DNA of 64,000 nt from Planomicrobium stackebrandtii (GTDB lineage Bacteria; Bacillota; Bacilli; Bacillales_A; Planococcaceae). Numbering within the stretch: the first letter of the stretch is position 1; the number at the start of each line of letters is the position of its first letter. The DNA lies in NCBI RefSeq assembly GCF_030814955.1, contig NZ_JAUSWB010000004.1, forward strand, positions 248,001 to 312,000. Direction: 5' to 3'. This document shows positions 34,281 to 43,890 of the stretch, one piece after another. Under the pieces are notes generated by a model. That model was not told the DNA's origin. It did no database searches and saw nothing but the letters and a program-made list of their open reading frames with translations. A program made the position numbers and the translations under genes.

Positions 34281-35051
34281 TTGAGAGTCCAACGACAAAT
34301 GTGGGGACATATCCCCTTGCTGCATATAACTCCTGATCAGGGAGTGGAAACCGCATTGCCAACAGTTGTTTTTTTTCATGGCCATATGAGCGCCAAAGAA
34401 CATAACTTGCATTATGCCTATCAACTGGCCGAAAAAGGGCTGCGGGTGATTTTACCGGATGCGCTTTTACACGGGGAACGAAGCGAAGGGTCGGATGAAG
34501 TTCAAATAAGTTTGCGGTTTTGGGAAATTGTGCTGACCTCCATAGAGGAGCTGGCAATTTTGCACAAAGAATTGCATGAGCAAGGACTGGTCGCCGGCGA
34601 ACCTGGAGTAGGAGGAACTTCAATGGGCGGCATCACTACTTTGGGTGCGATGACCGTTTATCCATGGATTCAGGCGGCGGCAGTCATGATGGGTGCAGGG
34701 AATTATGTGGAACTGGCGCAGGCGCAAATGGCTCAATACGAATCAAGAGGATTCCAGCTGCCGATCAGTGCGGACGAACGCGAGCGCATGCTGTCGACTT
34801 TAGCTATTTTCGACAGTGGAAAAAATCAGCCGAAATTCAACGGCCGTCCGATTTATTTCTGGCATGGGGAACAGGACGTGACAGTGCCATTTGAGCCAAC
34901 TTATCGCTTGTTCAAAGAACTCAAAGAACAATATAAAGCGATGCCGGAAAATATTGTATTTGCCCGTGAAAGAGAAGCGGGGCATGCTGTCAGCCGAAAA
35001 GGAATGCTAGAAGCGACAGAGTGGCTCTCGAAACACTTGAAGACAGAGTAA
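34281..35051 (+). CDS. yitV: Alpha/beta hydrolase, YitV-like esterase
   Basis: 256 residues. Oxyanion segment FFHGHMSAKEHN, nucleophile elbow GGTSMGG (Ser114), acid HGEQDVTVP and histidine GHAVS complete the catalytic triad. Substrate unknown. TTG 34281 follows AAGGAAGTGA by 6 bp. It shares the intergenic region with yitU, divergently. Confidence 0.9.
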   Translation: MRVQRQMWGHIPLLHITPDQGVETALPTVVFFHGHMSAKEHNLHYAYQLAEKGLRVILPDALLHGERSEGSDEVQISLRFWEIVLTSIEELAILHKELHEQGLVAGEPGVGGTSMGGITTLGAMTVYPWIQAAAVMMGAGNYVELAQAQMAQYESRGFQLPISADERERMLSTLAIFDSGKNQPKFNGRPIYFWHGEQDVTVPFEPTYRLFKELKEQYKAMPENIVFAREREAGHAVSRKGMLEATEWLSKHLKTE

Positions 35052-35118
35052 GCGTGTCAATTTCAATTCCAGCCAAAGTTTGATAAGATGGTACTACTAG
35101 TAAAGGGAGGGATTTTGA

Positions 35119-35427
35119 ATGGATCAAGATATGAAAGACAGCATGATGGGTGCATTAGAGACAGTAATCGATCCCGAATTGGGAGTTGACATTGTCAATC
35201 TCGGGCTTGTATATGATGTAATGGTCACAGAAGATGGCTTTGCAGTAGTTACGATGACGTTGACGTCAATGGGTTGCCCAATGGGACCTCAGATCGTAGA
35301 AATGGTCAAAGCTGCTTTATACGAACTGCCTGAAGTGGAAGAAGTCGATGTTAAAATCGTTTGGACGCCAGTGTGGGGCAAAGATCATATGTCACGCTAT
35401 GCAAAAATGGCGCTTGGCGTCAGATAA
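35119..35427 (+). CDS. yitW: MIP18/SufT-type (DUF59) iron-sulfur assembly protein, YitW-like
   Basis: 102 residues: ALETVIDPELGVDIVNLGLVYDV, then TLTSMGCPMGPQI with the family's invariant cysteine, and VKIVWTPVWGKDHMS. DUF59 proteins help mature iron-sulfur proteins. AAAGGGAGG precedes the ATG; it sits after yitV as in B. subtilis, with its own terminator. Confidence 0.93.
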   Translation: MDQDMKDSMMGALETVIDPELGVDIVNLGLVYDVMVTEDGFAVVTMTLTSMGCPMGPQIVEMVKAALYELPEVEEVDVKIVWTPVWGKDHMSRYAKMALGVR

Positions 35428-35436
35428 GTAATAGAG

Positions 35437-35475
35437 AAAACCTTGCCGGAGTTGATTCCGACAAGGTTTTTTTTA
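35437..35475 (+). terminator. Rho-independent terminator after yitW
   Basis: AAAACCTTGCCGGA (35437-35450) pairs with TTCCGACAAGGTTTT (35456-35470), followed by T-rich sequence. Confidence 0.93.
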
Positions 35476-35573
35476 TAGTATATTTTGCAGGAGGTCCTTC
35501 AAAAACGCTCGCCTGAAGCGATTTTCTCATCCTAAAATTCAATTCCTCCAAACAAAAAATAAGGTCATAATAA

Positions 35574-35602
35574 TTGCTTATTCCTGAAAATTTGACTATA
35601 AT
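35574..35602 (+). promoter_or_regulatory. Sigma-A promoter for clpB
   Basis: TTGCTT (35574-35579), 17-bp spacer, perfect TATAAT (35597-35602). Confidence 0.75.
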
Positions 35603-35625
35603 TTAATTAGTCAAAGATAGTCAAA
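35591..35625 (+). promoter_or_regulatory. CtsR operator before clpB
   Basis: AGTCAAA GAT AGTCAAA (35609-35625) matches the CtsR direct heptad repeat (A/G)GTCAAA-NAN-(A/G)GTCAAA. An inverted heptad TTTGACT (35591-35597) overlaps the -10 edge. Binding here would cover the transcription start and block clpB outside heat or protein stress. Confidence 0.85.
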
Positions 35626-35647
35626 CAAATTGGAAGGTGTGGTTGGT

Positions 35648-37789
35648 ATGGTTCAATCCCCAAATAACACAGAGCAAAAATCTCCATTGGAGCAGTTTGG
35701 CCGCAACATGGTCGAACAGGCACAATCCGGAAAAATGGACCCAGTCATTGGCCGCGACCAGGAAATCCGCAACGTCATCCGAATCCTGTCACGGAAAACG
35801 AAAAACAACCCCGTGCTGATCGGAGAACCTGGCGTCGGCAAAACGGCGATTGTCGAAGGGCTGGCACAACGGATTGTCCGCAATGACGTACCGGAAGGGT
35901 TGAAAAACCGGACCATTTACGAACTTGATATGAGTGCCTTGATCGCCGGCGCCAAATACCGCGGGGAATTCGAAGAGCGTTTAAAAGGCGTCTTGAAACA
36001 AGTGAAAGACAGCGAAGGACAGATTATCCTGTTTATTGATGAAATTCACACCATTGTTGGAGCCGGTAAAACAGAAGGTGCGATGGATGCAGGGAATATG
36101 CTGAAACCGATGCTTGCACGAGGAGAGTTGTATTGCATCGGGGCGACTACGTTGGACGAATACCGGATGCATATTGAAAAAGACCCAGCCTTGGAACGCC
36201 GTTTCCAGCAGGTGATGGTGCGAGAGCCTTCGGTGGAAGATACCGTATCCATTTTGCGCGGTTTGAAAGAACGCTTTGAACTGCACCATGCTGTCCGGAT
36301 CCATGACCGGGCGATTGTAGCTGCGGCTGCGATGTCTGATCGTTATATTACCGAGCGCTTTTTGCCGGACAAAGCCATCGATTTGATCGATGAGGCTTGT
36401 GCCATGATCCGCACGGAAATCGATTCGATGCCGCAGGAACTTGATGAAGTGACGCGCCGTCTTATGCAGCTCGAAATTGAAGAGCAGGCGCTGATGAAAG
36501 AAAAAGATGCAGCGAGCAAAACCAGATTAGAAACCTTGCGTGGAGAAATCACAGAGCTTCGGGACTCTTCCGCAGATATGAAAAATCAATGGACTGAAGA
36601 AAAAGAGTCATTGAAAAAAATTCAGGAAAAACGTGAACAGCTGGACCAGTTCCGCAGACAGCTGGAAGACGCCGAAAACCGCTACGACTTGAACGCCGCA
36701 GCTGTTTTGCAGCATGGCAAAATTCCTGAGCTCGAAAAAGAACTGCAGGCTTTGGAAGCGGATCTTGAAAAAGAAGGCGCTGAACGCTTGCTTCGCGAGG
36801 AAGTTACCGAAGAAGAAATTGCAGGTATTGTCGCAAGATGGACGGGCATACCGGTGACGAAACTAGTGGAAGGCGAGCGGGACAAGTTGCTGCGTTTAGG
36901 CGATACTTTGAAAAAACGTGTAATTGGCCAGGACCAGGCAGTCGAACTGGTAACGGAAGCAGTATGGAGAGCACGCGCCGGCATCAAAGATGAAAGAAAG
37001 CCAATCGGTTCGTTCATTTTCCTTGGGCCAACAGGGGTCGGAAAAACAGAATTAGCCAAAGCACTGGCAGCAAACTTGTTTGATTCGGAAGATCATTTTA
37101 TCCGGATCGATATGTCCGAGTATATGGAGAAACACAGCGTTTCCCGTTTGGTCGGAGCGCCGCCGGGATATATCGGCTACGAGGAAGGCGGGCAGCTGAC
37201 AGAAGCGGTACGCCGCAATCCATATTCGGTTGTGCTGCTGGATGAAATTGAAAAAGCACATCCGGATGTTGCCAATATCCTGCTGCAGATTTTGGATGAT
37301 GGGCGCATCACCGATAGCCAGGGGCGGCTTGTCAATTTCTCGAACACCGTTGTGATAATGACTTCCAACATTGGATCTGCTTACATCAGTGATGCCAGCA
37401 GCGAACATGATATTGAAGATATTGTCATGAGTGAATTGCGGAAGCACTTCAAGCCGGAACTTTTGAACCGCATTGACGATATCGTCATTTTCCATGCGCT
37501 GAATAACACTCATTTTTATGGCATAGCGAAGAAAATGATTGCGGAACTTGCTGCCCGCATCAGTCAGCAGCAAATCAAGCTGACAGTGGATGATTCGGTT
37601 ATCAGTTATATTGTTGAAGCCGGAACCGATCCGGTCTTTGGAGCGCGTCCATTAAAACGTTTTATTCAGCGCAATATCGAAACAAATATTGCCCGTGAAC
37701 TGATCAAAGGCGGGATTGTGGCCCATACGGAATTGGAATTGACGATGGATGACAACAAACAAATCATTATCAACAAAAAAGAAGCGTAA
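35648..37789 (+). CDS. clpB: ClpB-type disaggregase lacking the N-terminal domain
   Basis: 713 residues from ATG 35648 (GGAAGGTG 8 bp upstream). Two AAA+ modules: Walker A GEPGVGKT (59-66) and GPTGVGKT, with a long coiled-coil M domain between them ending in the ClpB-typical [21 protein letters not shown] stretch (two motifs). The D2 module has no VGF/IGF loop, so it should not feed ClpP; it is expected to pull apart aggregates with DnaK. Full-length ClpB is about 860 residues: the two-repeat Clp_N domain is missing and the protein opens directly at the D1 domain. Controlled by a CtsR-like operator. Confidence 0.88.
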   Translation: MVQSPNNTEQKSPLEQFGRNMVEQAQSGKMDPVIGRDQEIRNVIRILSRKTKNNPVLIGEPGVGKTAIVEGLAQRIVRNDVPEGLKNRTIYELDMSALIAGAKYRGEFEERLKGVLKQVKDSEGQIILFIDEIHTIVGAGKTEGAMDAGNMLKPMLARGELYCIGATTLDEYRMHIEKDPALERRFQQVMVREPSVEDTVSILRGLKERFELHHAVRIHDRAIVAAAAMSDRYITERFLPDKAIDLIDEACAMIRTEIDSMPQELDEVTRRLMQLEIEEQALMKEKDAASKTRLETLRGEITELRDSSADMKNQWTEEKESLKKIQEKREQLDQFRRQLEDAENRYDLNAAAVLQHGKIPELEKELQALEADLEKEGAERLLREEVTEEEIAGIVARWTGIPVTKLVEGERDKLLRLGDTLKKRVIGQDQAVELVTEAVWRARAGIKDERKPIGSFIFLGPTGVGKTELAKALAANLFDSEDHFIRIDMSEYMEKHSVSRLVGAPPGYIGYEEGGQLTEAVRRNPYSVVLLDEIEKAHPDVANILLQILDDGRITDSQGRLVNFSNTVVIMTSNIGSAYISDASSEHDIEDIVMSELRKHFKPELLNRIDDIVIFHALNNTHFYGIAKKMIAELAARISQQQIKLTVDDSVISYIVEAGTDPVFGARPLKRFIQRNIETNIARELIKGGIVAHTELELTMDDNKQIIINKKEA

Positions 37790-37817
37790 TCCGGATTTCC
37801 GGATTACGCTTCTTTTT
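37779..37817. terminator. Bidirectional terminator between clpB and yjzD
   Basis: GAAGCGTAATCCGGA (37781-37795) pairs with TCCGGATTACGCTTC (37798-37812), with T-runs on both strands. The left arm includes the clpB stop. Confidence 0.93.
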
Positions 37818-37820
37818 GTA

Positions 37821-38006
37821 TTAATGTTTTTCAGGAGCAGGGCCTTCTGGGATAATAGCTGACATTACAAAAATCAGAATGGAAACCGCAACTGAAATGT
37901 AAACGCCGATCATGAAATCGAAGGGTACGTTTTGTACTGCACTAACCACGTAGTTGACCAATGAAATCAATAAGAATGACCATAAAAATGTTCCAATATA
38001 TTGCAT
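37821..38006 (-). CDS. yjzD: Small membrane protein YjzD (DUF2929)
   Basis: 61 residues with two membrane helices (FLWSFLLISLVNYVVSAV and FMIGVYISVAVSILIFVMSAII) and a short charged tail. This matches the DUF2929 family found beside fabH in Bacilli. GAGGTGA lies before the ATG. Function unknown. It is transcribed divergently from fabH. Confidence 0.85.
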   Translation of the reverse strand: MQYIGTFLWSFLLISLVNYVVSAVQNVPFDFMIGVYISVAVSILIFVMSAIIPEGPAPEKH

Positions 38007-38116
38007 CTAGTTTCACCTCTACATAGAATATCTAGATTAATCATAGCATAAGCCTTAACAGACAGAAAGAAAGATTCCATAGAATGAAGATTTTTTGTCG
38101 GAATTATGTCAGTTAG

Positions 38117-38162
38117 TTGAAATTAGCTATCCAGTGGCGTATTATTAACACCAGGTACTAAT
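38117..38162 (+). promoter_or_regulatory. fabHF promoter with FapR-like operator
   Basis: TTGAAA (38117-38122), 17-bp spacer and TATTAT (38140-38145). Overlapping the -10 is ATTAACACCAGGTACTAAT (38144-38162), close to the FapR consensus ATTAGTACCTGGTACTAAT: the right half GGTACTAAT is exact, the left half has two changes. FapR, released by malonyl-CoA, would tune fatty-acid synthesis. Confidence 0.8.
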
Positions 38163-38193
38163 ATATGATGATAATTGAAATGAGGGATAGAAG

Positions 38194-39132
38194 ATGAATG
38201 CTGGAATAGTCGGTTTGGGCAGATGCCTGCCGGAAGATAGATTGACGAACTTTCAATTAGAGCAGCGCATGGATACTAGTGATGAGTGGATCCGTACAAT
38301 GACAGGCATAGAAGAACGCCGCATTGCGAAAGACGGTCAAGACACTTCCGACATGTCACGGGATGCTGCAAAAAAAGCGATTGAAGATGCTGGCATTGAT
38401 CCTGCTGAAATCGGTTTGATCTTAGTAGCGACAGTTACGCCTGACCAGCCTTTTCCATCAATGGCTTGTGTTATCCAACAGGAAATTGGCGCTGTCAACG
38501 CTGCTGCTATGGATATTTCAGCTGCCTGTGCAGGGTTCATGTATGGGGTCATTACCGCAAAACAGTTCATCGATTCTGATGTTTATAAATATGTGTTAGT
38601 TGTCGGCGTCGAAAAACTATCGAAAATCACCAACTGGGAAGACCGCAATACCGCTGTCCTTTTCGGGGATGGCGCCGGGGCTGCAGTCATCGGCAAAGTT
38701 TCGGAAGGCCGTGGAATTCTGTCTTTTGAACTTGGAGCTGACGGTTCTGGTGGGAAGCACCTTTATCAGGACGAAAAAGACCACTTGCAGATGAACGGCA
38801 GAGAAGTATTCAAATTTGCTGTGCGCCAAATGGGTGAGTCAGCAATAAACGTGATTGAAAAAGCGGGACTGCAAAAAGAAGATGTCGATTTTTTAATTCC
38901 CCATCAAGCAAATATCCGCATCATGGAAGCATCCAGAGAACGCTTAGGTCTTCCGGTTGAGAAAATGTCAAAAACGATTCATAAATATGGCAACACTTCA
39001 GCAGCGTCCATTCCGGTTTCTCTAGTTGAAGACGTCGAAGAAGGCCGCGTGAAAGACGATGACGTTATCGTTATGGTCGGCTTTGGCGGCGGATTGACAT
39101 GGGGCGCAATTGCTATGAAGTGGGGCAAATAA
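38194..39132 (+). CDS. fabH: Beta-ketoacyl-ACP synthase III
   Basis: 312 residues. Starts fatty-acid synthesis by condensing an acyl-CoA primer with malonyl-ACP. Catalytic triad: Cys112 in ISAACAGF, His in IPHQANIRI and Asn in KYGNTSAAS. In Gram-positive bacteria FabH favours branched primers, in line with iso/anteiso lipids. First gene of the fabH-fabF unit under the FapR-like site. Confidence 0.97.
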   Translation: MNAGIVGLGRCLPEDRLTNFQLEQRMDTSDEWIRTMTGIEERRIAKDGQDTSDMSRDAAKKAIEDAGIDPAEIGLILVATVTPDQPFPSMACVIQQEIGAVNAAAMDISAACAGFMYGVITAKQFIDSDVYKYVLVVGVEKLSKITNWEDRNTAVLFGDGAGAAVIGKVSEGRGILSFELGADGSGGKHLYQDEKDHLQMNGREVFKFAVRQMGESAINVIEKAGLQKEDVDFLIPHQANIRIMEASRERLGLPVEKMSKTIHKYGNTSAASIPVSLVEDVEEGRVKDDDVIVMVGFGGGLTWGAIAMKWGK

Positions 39133-39159
39133 TCAGGTATGCGAAAGGAAGAAGATAGA

Positions 39160-40395
39160 ATGGAAAATCGCCGTGTAGTTATTACAGGAATTGGTGCTGT
39201 AACACCTTTGGGAAATAATATTGAAACCACATGGGAAGCCATAAAAAACGGTAAATCCGGTGTTGGGCCACTAACTAGATTAGATGCAGATTTGTACTCA
39301 GCGAAAATTGCTGCAGAAGTAAATGACTTTTCGATAGAAGATTATATTGAAAAGAAAGATGCGCGGAAAATGGATCGCTTTACGCATTATGCGCTGGCTG
39401 CGTCTATTATGGCAATGAAAGACGCGAATCTTGAGTTGGATGACAAAACAGCGTTGCGGACCGGTGTTTGGATCGGTTCGGGAATTGGCGGAATGGAAAC
39501 CATAGAAAACCAGATGAACGTACTGAATACAAGAGGTGTTCGTCGCATCAGTCCCTTCCTGATTCCAATGATCATTCCGGATATGGCATCAGGCCAAGTA
39601 TCAATTTATTTTGGTGCGAAAGCCATCAACTCATGTTCAGTGACAGCTTGTGCTTCAGGCACAAACTCGATCGGAGATGCCTTTAAAGTGATTCAGCGCG
39701 GAGATGCAGACGCCATGATTTCTGGTGGAGCAGAAGCGCCGATTACTCAATTATCAGTAGCAGGATTTACAGCCAATACAGCACTGACAACAAATCAGGA
39801 TGCAGCTACAGCATCCCGCCCGTTCGATAAGAACCGGGATGGTTTTGTCATTGGTGAAGGTGCGGGAATCGTTATTCTTGAGGAATACGAGCACGCAAAA
39901 GCGCGCGGCGCTAAAATTTATGCCGAAGTAGTCGGCTATGGTTCCACTGGAGATGCTCACCATATAACAGCTCCTGCTGAAGGCGGAGAAGGTGCAGCCC
40001 GTGCGATGGCACAAGCCCTGGCAGATGCTGGTGTTGAAACTACGGAGGTTGGATACATCAACGCTCACGGCACAAGCACACCATACAATGACTTATACGA
40101 AACCATGGCTGTGAAAACAGTATTTGGCGAGCACGCTTATAAGCTGGGAATGAGCTCGACAAAATCCATGACCGGCCATTTGCTTGGAGCTGCCGGCGGA
40201 GTCGAAGCGATATTCACTGCCCTGGCATTGCAGGAAGGCATCATGCCGCCAACAACCAATTATGAAACGCCTGATGAGCAGTGTGATTTGGATTATGTTC
40301 CAAACAAAGCACGTAAAGCGGATCTTAAATTTGCGATGAGCAATTCATTAGGATTTGGCGGACATAATGCATCTTTGGTATTCAAAAAGATTTAA
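39160..40395 (+). CDS. fabF: Beta-ketoacyl-ACP synthase II
   Basis: 411 residues. Elongating condensing enzyme with Cys in TACASGTN, His in NAHGTST and His in GHLLGAAGG, the Cys-His-His triad. Start ATG 39160 ([10 protein letters not shown]) is 8 bp after AAAGGAAG; the in-frame ATG at 39139 lacks a site. 27 bp after fabH, one operon, closed by a terminator. Confidence 0.97.
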   Translation: MENRRVVITGIGAVTPLGNNIETTWEAIKNGKSGVGPLTRLDADLYSAKIAAEVNDFSIEDYIEKKDARKMDRFTHYALAASIMAMKDANLELDDKTALRTGVWIGSGIGGMETIENQMNVLNTRGVRRISPFLIPMIIPDMASGQVSIYFGAKAINSCSVTACASGTNSIGDAFKVIQRGDADAMISGGAEAPITQLSVAGFTANTALTTNQDAATASRPFDKNRDGFVIGEGAGIVILEEYEHAKARGAKIYAEVVGYGSTGDAHHITAPAEGGEGAARAMAQALADAGVETTEVGYINAHGTSTPYNDLYETMAVKTVFGEHAYKLGMSSTKSMTGHLLGAAGGVEAIFTALALQEGIMPPTTNYETPDEQCDLDYVPNKARKADLKFAMSNSLGFGGHNASLVFKKI

Positions 40396-40410
40396 AGAGT
40401 AACAGGAGCA

Positions 40411-40452
40411 AATGGCAAGCTGCGGAAACAATCCGCTGCTTGCCATTTTTAT
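40411..40452 (+). terminator. Rho-independent terminator after fabF
   Basis: AATGGCAAGC pairs with GCTTGCCATT, with inner GCGGA/TCCGC, then five T. Confidence 0.93.
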
Positions 40453-40958
40453 ATTTATGAAAGTAAATGATTAGGGAATAAACCCATAATTTTATAAAAA
40501 TTGAAAAAGTTTTCCGATTATTCTTTGTCTTATGTTATCCTAAATTAGAGAGGCAATAGTATTGAGGTATTTGGATGAATAATTCTAGTTATGTGATTAA
40601 TAACTCCTATTATTGCCGATTGTTAGGGAACAAGTATTTATGTCTAAAATAAAAAGCTCTTAAAATGCTTATTCTTCAGCGTTTTATCAAAGAAATGCAA
40701 GTTTTATACGGCTTGATTTTTTGGAAAATTAAAAATAATATTGTTTTTGTAATTTTATTGTAATAAAATTAATAAGAGAGACTATTATTTAAAAAAAGTA
40801 TAGTAGCTTATGTGAAATTTTTACATAAGTGAAAACTTACAGTTTTTACTTTATTTTTTTAAAATGATAAGTCTGAAGATTGAATTTTTATGATGTGCCG
40901 GCTGCAATAGTAAGCTATCAAATTACCATAGAATAGTTATCAGTTGAGGGGGATAAAT
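40453..40958 (+). promoter_or_regulatory. AT-rich app leader with palindromes and a weak CodY-like box
   Basis: About 500 bp, strongly AT-rich, no gene. It holds a perfect inverted repeat TAATTTTATT (40750-40759) / AATAAAATTA (40762-40771), a second one CTTATGT (40807-40813) / ACATAAG (40823-40829), and a CodY-like 15-mer ATTTTTTGGAAAATT (40716-40730; 12 of 15 to AATTTTCWGAAAATT). No promoter stands out with confidence. The size suggests regulated transcription of the peptide transporter. Confidence 0.45.
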
Positions 40959-41975
40959 GTGAGTGAAGTTTTGCTTGACATCAAAAATCTAAAAACGTCC
41001 TTTCGAATAAAAGATCATCATTATGCTGCTGTCGACGATGTAACGTTAACAGTCAAAAAAAATGAAGTGTTAGCAATTGTTGGCGAGTCAGGTTCTGGGA
41101 AAAGTGCATTTGCCTTTTCCATTATGGGACTGCACACAAGAGCCAAAATTGAAGGGGAAATCAATTACAAAGGCAGTAATCTAGTACAAGCAGGACCTAA
41201 TCAAATGAAGAAACTGAGGGGCAAAGAGATGGGGATGATCTTCCAGGATGCCCTTTCTGCGCTGAATCCGCTTATGGTAGTAGGTGCCCAAATCGATGAA
41301 GCGATTTTCCTCCATAACCCAAAAAGCTCCAAGAACCTGCGAAAACTGCAGGTCATTAATTTGCTGAATCAGGTCGGCATCCCCCGACCCGAAAAAACCT
41401 ATCATCAATATCCACATGAACTTTCTGGAGGGATGCGTCAGCGTATTGTAATCGCAATGGCAATTTCAAATCAGCCAGAACTGCTGATTGCAGATGAGCC
41501 AACTACTGCTCTGGATGTGACAATCCAATCGCAGATATTGGATTTGATAAAAGAATTGAAAGAAACGATCCATGCTGGAATTATTCTGATCACCCATGAT
41601 TTAGGGGTAGTGGCGGAAATGGCAGATAGGGTAGCGGTTATGTATGCAGGGCAAATTGTGGAAATCGCGGATGTTTATACGTTGATGGAAAACCCGCAGC
41701 ATCCGTATACACGATCTCTTTTAAACTCAATCCCGACATTAAATGATGTAAAAGAAGAACTTCACGTAATACAAGGCGTCGTTCCGTCGCTCCAGAATTT
41801 GCCGAGAACCGGATGCCGGTTCGCTTCACGAATTCCTTGGATCGAGGAATCTGAGCACGAGGCTTCACCGGAACTCCACGAAATTAGTCCTGGCCATTAT
41901 GTGCGCTGCACTTGCTACAAGGACTTTTACTTCCCAGAACAAGCCGAGGAGGAGCGCAATTATGTCGCTAATTGA
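40959..41975 (+). CDS. appD: Peptide ABC transporter ATPase AppD/OppD type
   Basis: 338 residues. Walker A GESGSGKS, signature LSGGMRQR, Walker B LLIADEPTTALD, switch ITHDLG, and the C-terminal peptide-transporter extension (TGCRFASR, SPGHYVRC). Start GTG 40959, 6 bp after GAGGGGGA. The order D-F-B-C-A is as in App-type loci except that appA comes last (B. subtilis has D-F-A-B-C). Overlaps appF by 14 bp. Supplies energy for oligopeptide uptake. Confidence 0.9.
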   Translation: MSEVLLDIKNLKTSFRIKDHHYAAVDDVTLTVKKNEVLAIVGESGSGKSAFAFSIMGLHTRAKIEGEINYKGSNLVQAGPNQMKKLRGKEMGMIFQDALSALNPLMVVGAQIDEAIFLHNPKSSKNLRKLQVINLLNQVGIPRPEKTYHQYPHELSGGMRQRIVIAMAISNQPELLIADEPTTALDVTIQSQILDLIKELKETIHAGIILITHDLGVVAEMADRVAVMYAGQIVEIADVYTLMENPQHPYTRSLLNSIPTLNDVKEELHVIQGVVPSLQNLPRTGCRFASRIPWIEESEHEASPELHEISPGHYVRCTCYKDFYFPEQAEEERNYVAN

Positions 41976-42897
41976 AGTTGAAAATCTGAAAGTTCACTTT
42001 CCGGTGCGCGGGGGTGTCTTTCAGACAGTTAAAGATCATGTGCGTGCGGTAGATGGCGTCTCATTTTCGATTGAGCAGGGCCAGACATATGGGCTGGTTG
42101 GTGAATCCGGATCAGGAAAAACGACGACAGGCCGCGCAATTATTGGATTAAATGATATAACTTCAGGAAAAGTCATGTTCGAAGGCAGAGATTTGGCTTC
42201 TGTCAGCAAAAAAGAATATATCGATGTGCGAAAAGATATTCAGATGATTTTCCAGGATCCTTTTTCCTCCCTGAACCCCAAAAAGCGGGTGGCGGATATT
42301 GTAGCTGAGCCGCTTCGCAATTATGAAAACCTATCTCCTAAAGAAGAGCGAGTCCGTATTCAGGAGCTGATGGAGTTGGTGGGACTAAGTCCTGAATCCA
42401 TCTATAAATACCCGCACGAATTCTCGGGAGGGCAGCGGCAGCGGATTGGCATTGCCCGGGCAATTGCGCTCAACCCGAAATTGATTATTGCGGATGAGCC
42501 GGTTTCAGCTTTGGATGTATCTGTACAGGCCCAGGTTCTGAACTTTATGCGAGAAATTCAAAAAGAACTGAACTTGACGTATTTATTCATCAGCCATGAT
42601 TTGGGCATCATCCGCCACATGTGCGATCACATCGGCATTATGTATAAAGGGCGATATGTAGAACACGGCACTTCAGAAGAAATTTTTACGAATCCGCAGC
42701 ATATTTATACGAAGCGTTTGATAGCGGCCATTCCAGACAGCAATCCACGGAATCGCGAAATGCACTATGAAAACCGCAAATTAGTAAAAACCGAATATGA
42801 CAAGCTGGAAAAAGACTTTTTTGATGAAGAAGGTTTGCCTTTCTCGTTAAAATCAATTTCAGCTACCCATCAAGTAGCATTGCCTGAGAGAGGTTGA
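41962..42897 (+). CDS. appF: Peptide ABC transporter ATPase AppF/OppF type
   Basis: 311 residues; Walker A GESGSGKT, signature FSGGQRQR, Walker B LIIADEPVSALD, ISHDLG. ATG 41962 follows GAGGAGG inside the end of appD, so translation is coupled. Forms the heterodimeric ATPase with AppD. C-terminus is less conserved than usual (lacks a SPGH motif). Confidence 0.9.
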   Translation: MSLIEVENLKVHFPVRGGVFQTVKDHVRAVDGVSFSIEQGQTYGLVGESGSGKTTTGRAIIGLNDITSGKVMFEGRDLASVSKKEYIDVRKDIQMIFQDPFSSLNPKKRVADIVAEPLRNYENLSPKEERVRIQELMELVGLSPESIYKYPHEFSGGQRQRIGIARAIALNPKLIIADEPVSALDVSVQAQVLNFMREIQKELNLTYLFISHDLGIIRHMCDHIGIMYKGRYVEHGTSEEIFTNPQHIYTKRLIAAIPDSNPRNREMHYENRKLVKTEYDKLEKDFFDEEGLPFSLKSISATHQVALPERG

Positions 42898-42902
42898 ATG
42901 GT

Positions 42903-43865
42903 ATGTGGAAATTAATTGTACGCAGAACGCTTATAACAATCCCGCAAATTATTGTCTTAAGTATTTTGGTCTTTATTTTAGCTCAGGCTATGCCTGGCGA
43001 TGCTTTGACAGGGCTGATCGATCCAAATATCGATCCCGCTACCATTGAAGCGATGAGAGAACGGCTCGGATTGAACAATCCTTGGTATGTCCAGTATGTC
43101 GATTGGGTTAAAGGGGTCCTGCAAGGGGATTTCGGACAATCTTTCCGCTTTAAGATGCCTGTATCCGAACTGATCGGTGAACGCATGATCAATACATTGT
43201 GGCTGTCTTTAGCAACCTTGATCCTGACTTACTTGATCGCCATCCCACTTGGCATCATCAGCGGCCGCTTTAACGATACATGGTTAGACCGTGCCATCAC
43301 AGGATATACGTACATCGGATTTGCAGCTCCATTATTTATTTTCGCTTTGGTTATGCTGTTCATTTTTGGATTCCAGCTCGGCTGGTTCCCAACAAGCGGC
43401 AGTGTTGCACCAGGCACAGAGCCTGGGACTTTTGCCTATTTTATCAGCAAACTCAACCATTTATTATTGCCGGCATTGTCGATGGCATTGATCACGACTG
43501 TTTCTACAGTCCAGTATTTGAGAAGTGAGATCATTGATACAAAACAAAAAGATTTTATCGTAACTGCCCGTGCCAAGGGATCTTCCGAATCAAGGGTTTA
43601 TAATCGCCACGTATTGCGGAATTCCTTGCTTCCAATCGCAGCGTTTTTCGGCTACGAGATTACCGGTTTGATTGGCGGGACCATATTCATCGAAAATATT
43701 TTTGGCTACCCAGGAATGGGTGAATTGTTCCTTTCTTCCATCAGTTTACGTGATTACAGCGTAATGACGGCTCTAGTCCTGTTGTTCGGACTTGCGGCAA
43801 TTATTGGTGCATTGTTATCTGATATTATCTTGAGTTTGGTCGATCCACGTATCCGAATTAAATAA
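42903..43865 (+). CDS. appB: Peptide ABC transporter permease AppB/OppB type
   Basis: 320 residues with six membrane helices: N-terminal RRTLITIPQIIVLSILVFIL, the periplasmic-loop region with AMPGD and ERLGLN, and the EAA loop around VTARAKGSSE. ATG 42903 is 9 bp after AGAGAGG. Pairs with AppC. Confidence 0.92.
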   Translation: MWKLIVRRTLITIPQIIVLSILVFILAQAMPGDALTGLIDPNIDPATIEAMRERLGLNNPWYVQYVDWVKGVLQGDFGQSFRFKMPVSELIGERMINTLWLSLATLILTYLIAIPLGIISGRFNDTWLDRAITGYTYIGFAAPLFIFALVMLFIFGFQLGWFPTSGSVAPGTEPGTFAYFISKLNHLLLPALSMALITTVSTVQYLRSEIIDTKQKDFIVTARAKGSSESRVYNRHVLRNSLLPIAAFFGYEITGLIGGTIFIENIFGYPGMGELFLSSISLRDYSVMTALVLLFGLAAIIGALLSDIILSLVDPRIRIK

Positions 43866-43890
43866 TAAATGACAATTTTGAGGTGTAAAT

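Noticed and set aside
35648-37789. ClpC or ClpE unfoldase of a ClpP protease
   Set aside because: Long ClpB-type M domain, no N-terminal zinc finger and no VGF/IGF loop for ClpP binding.
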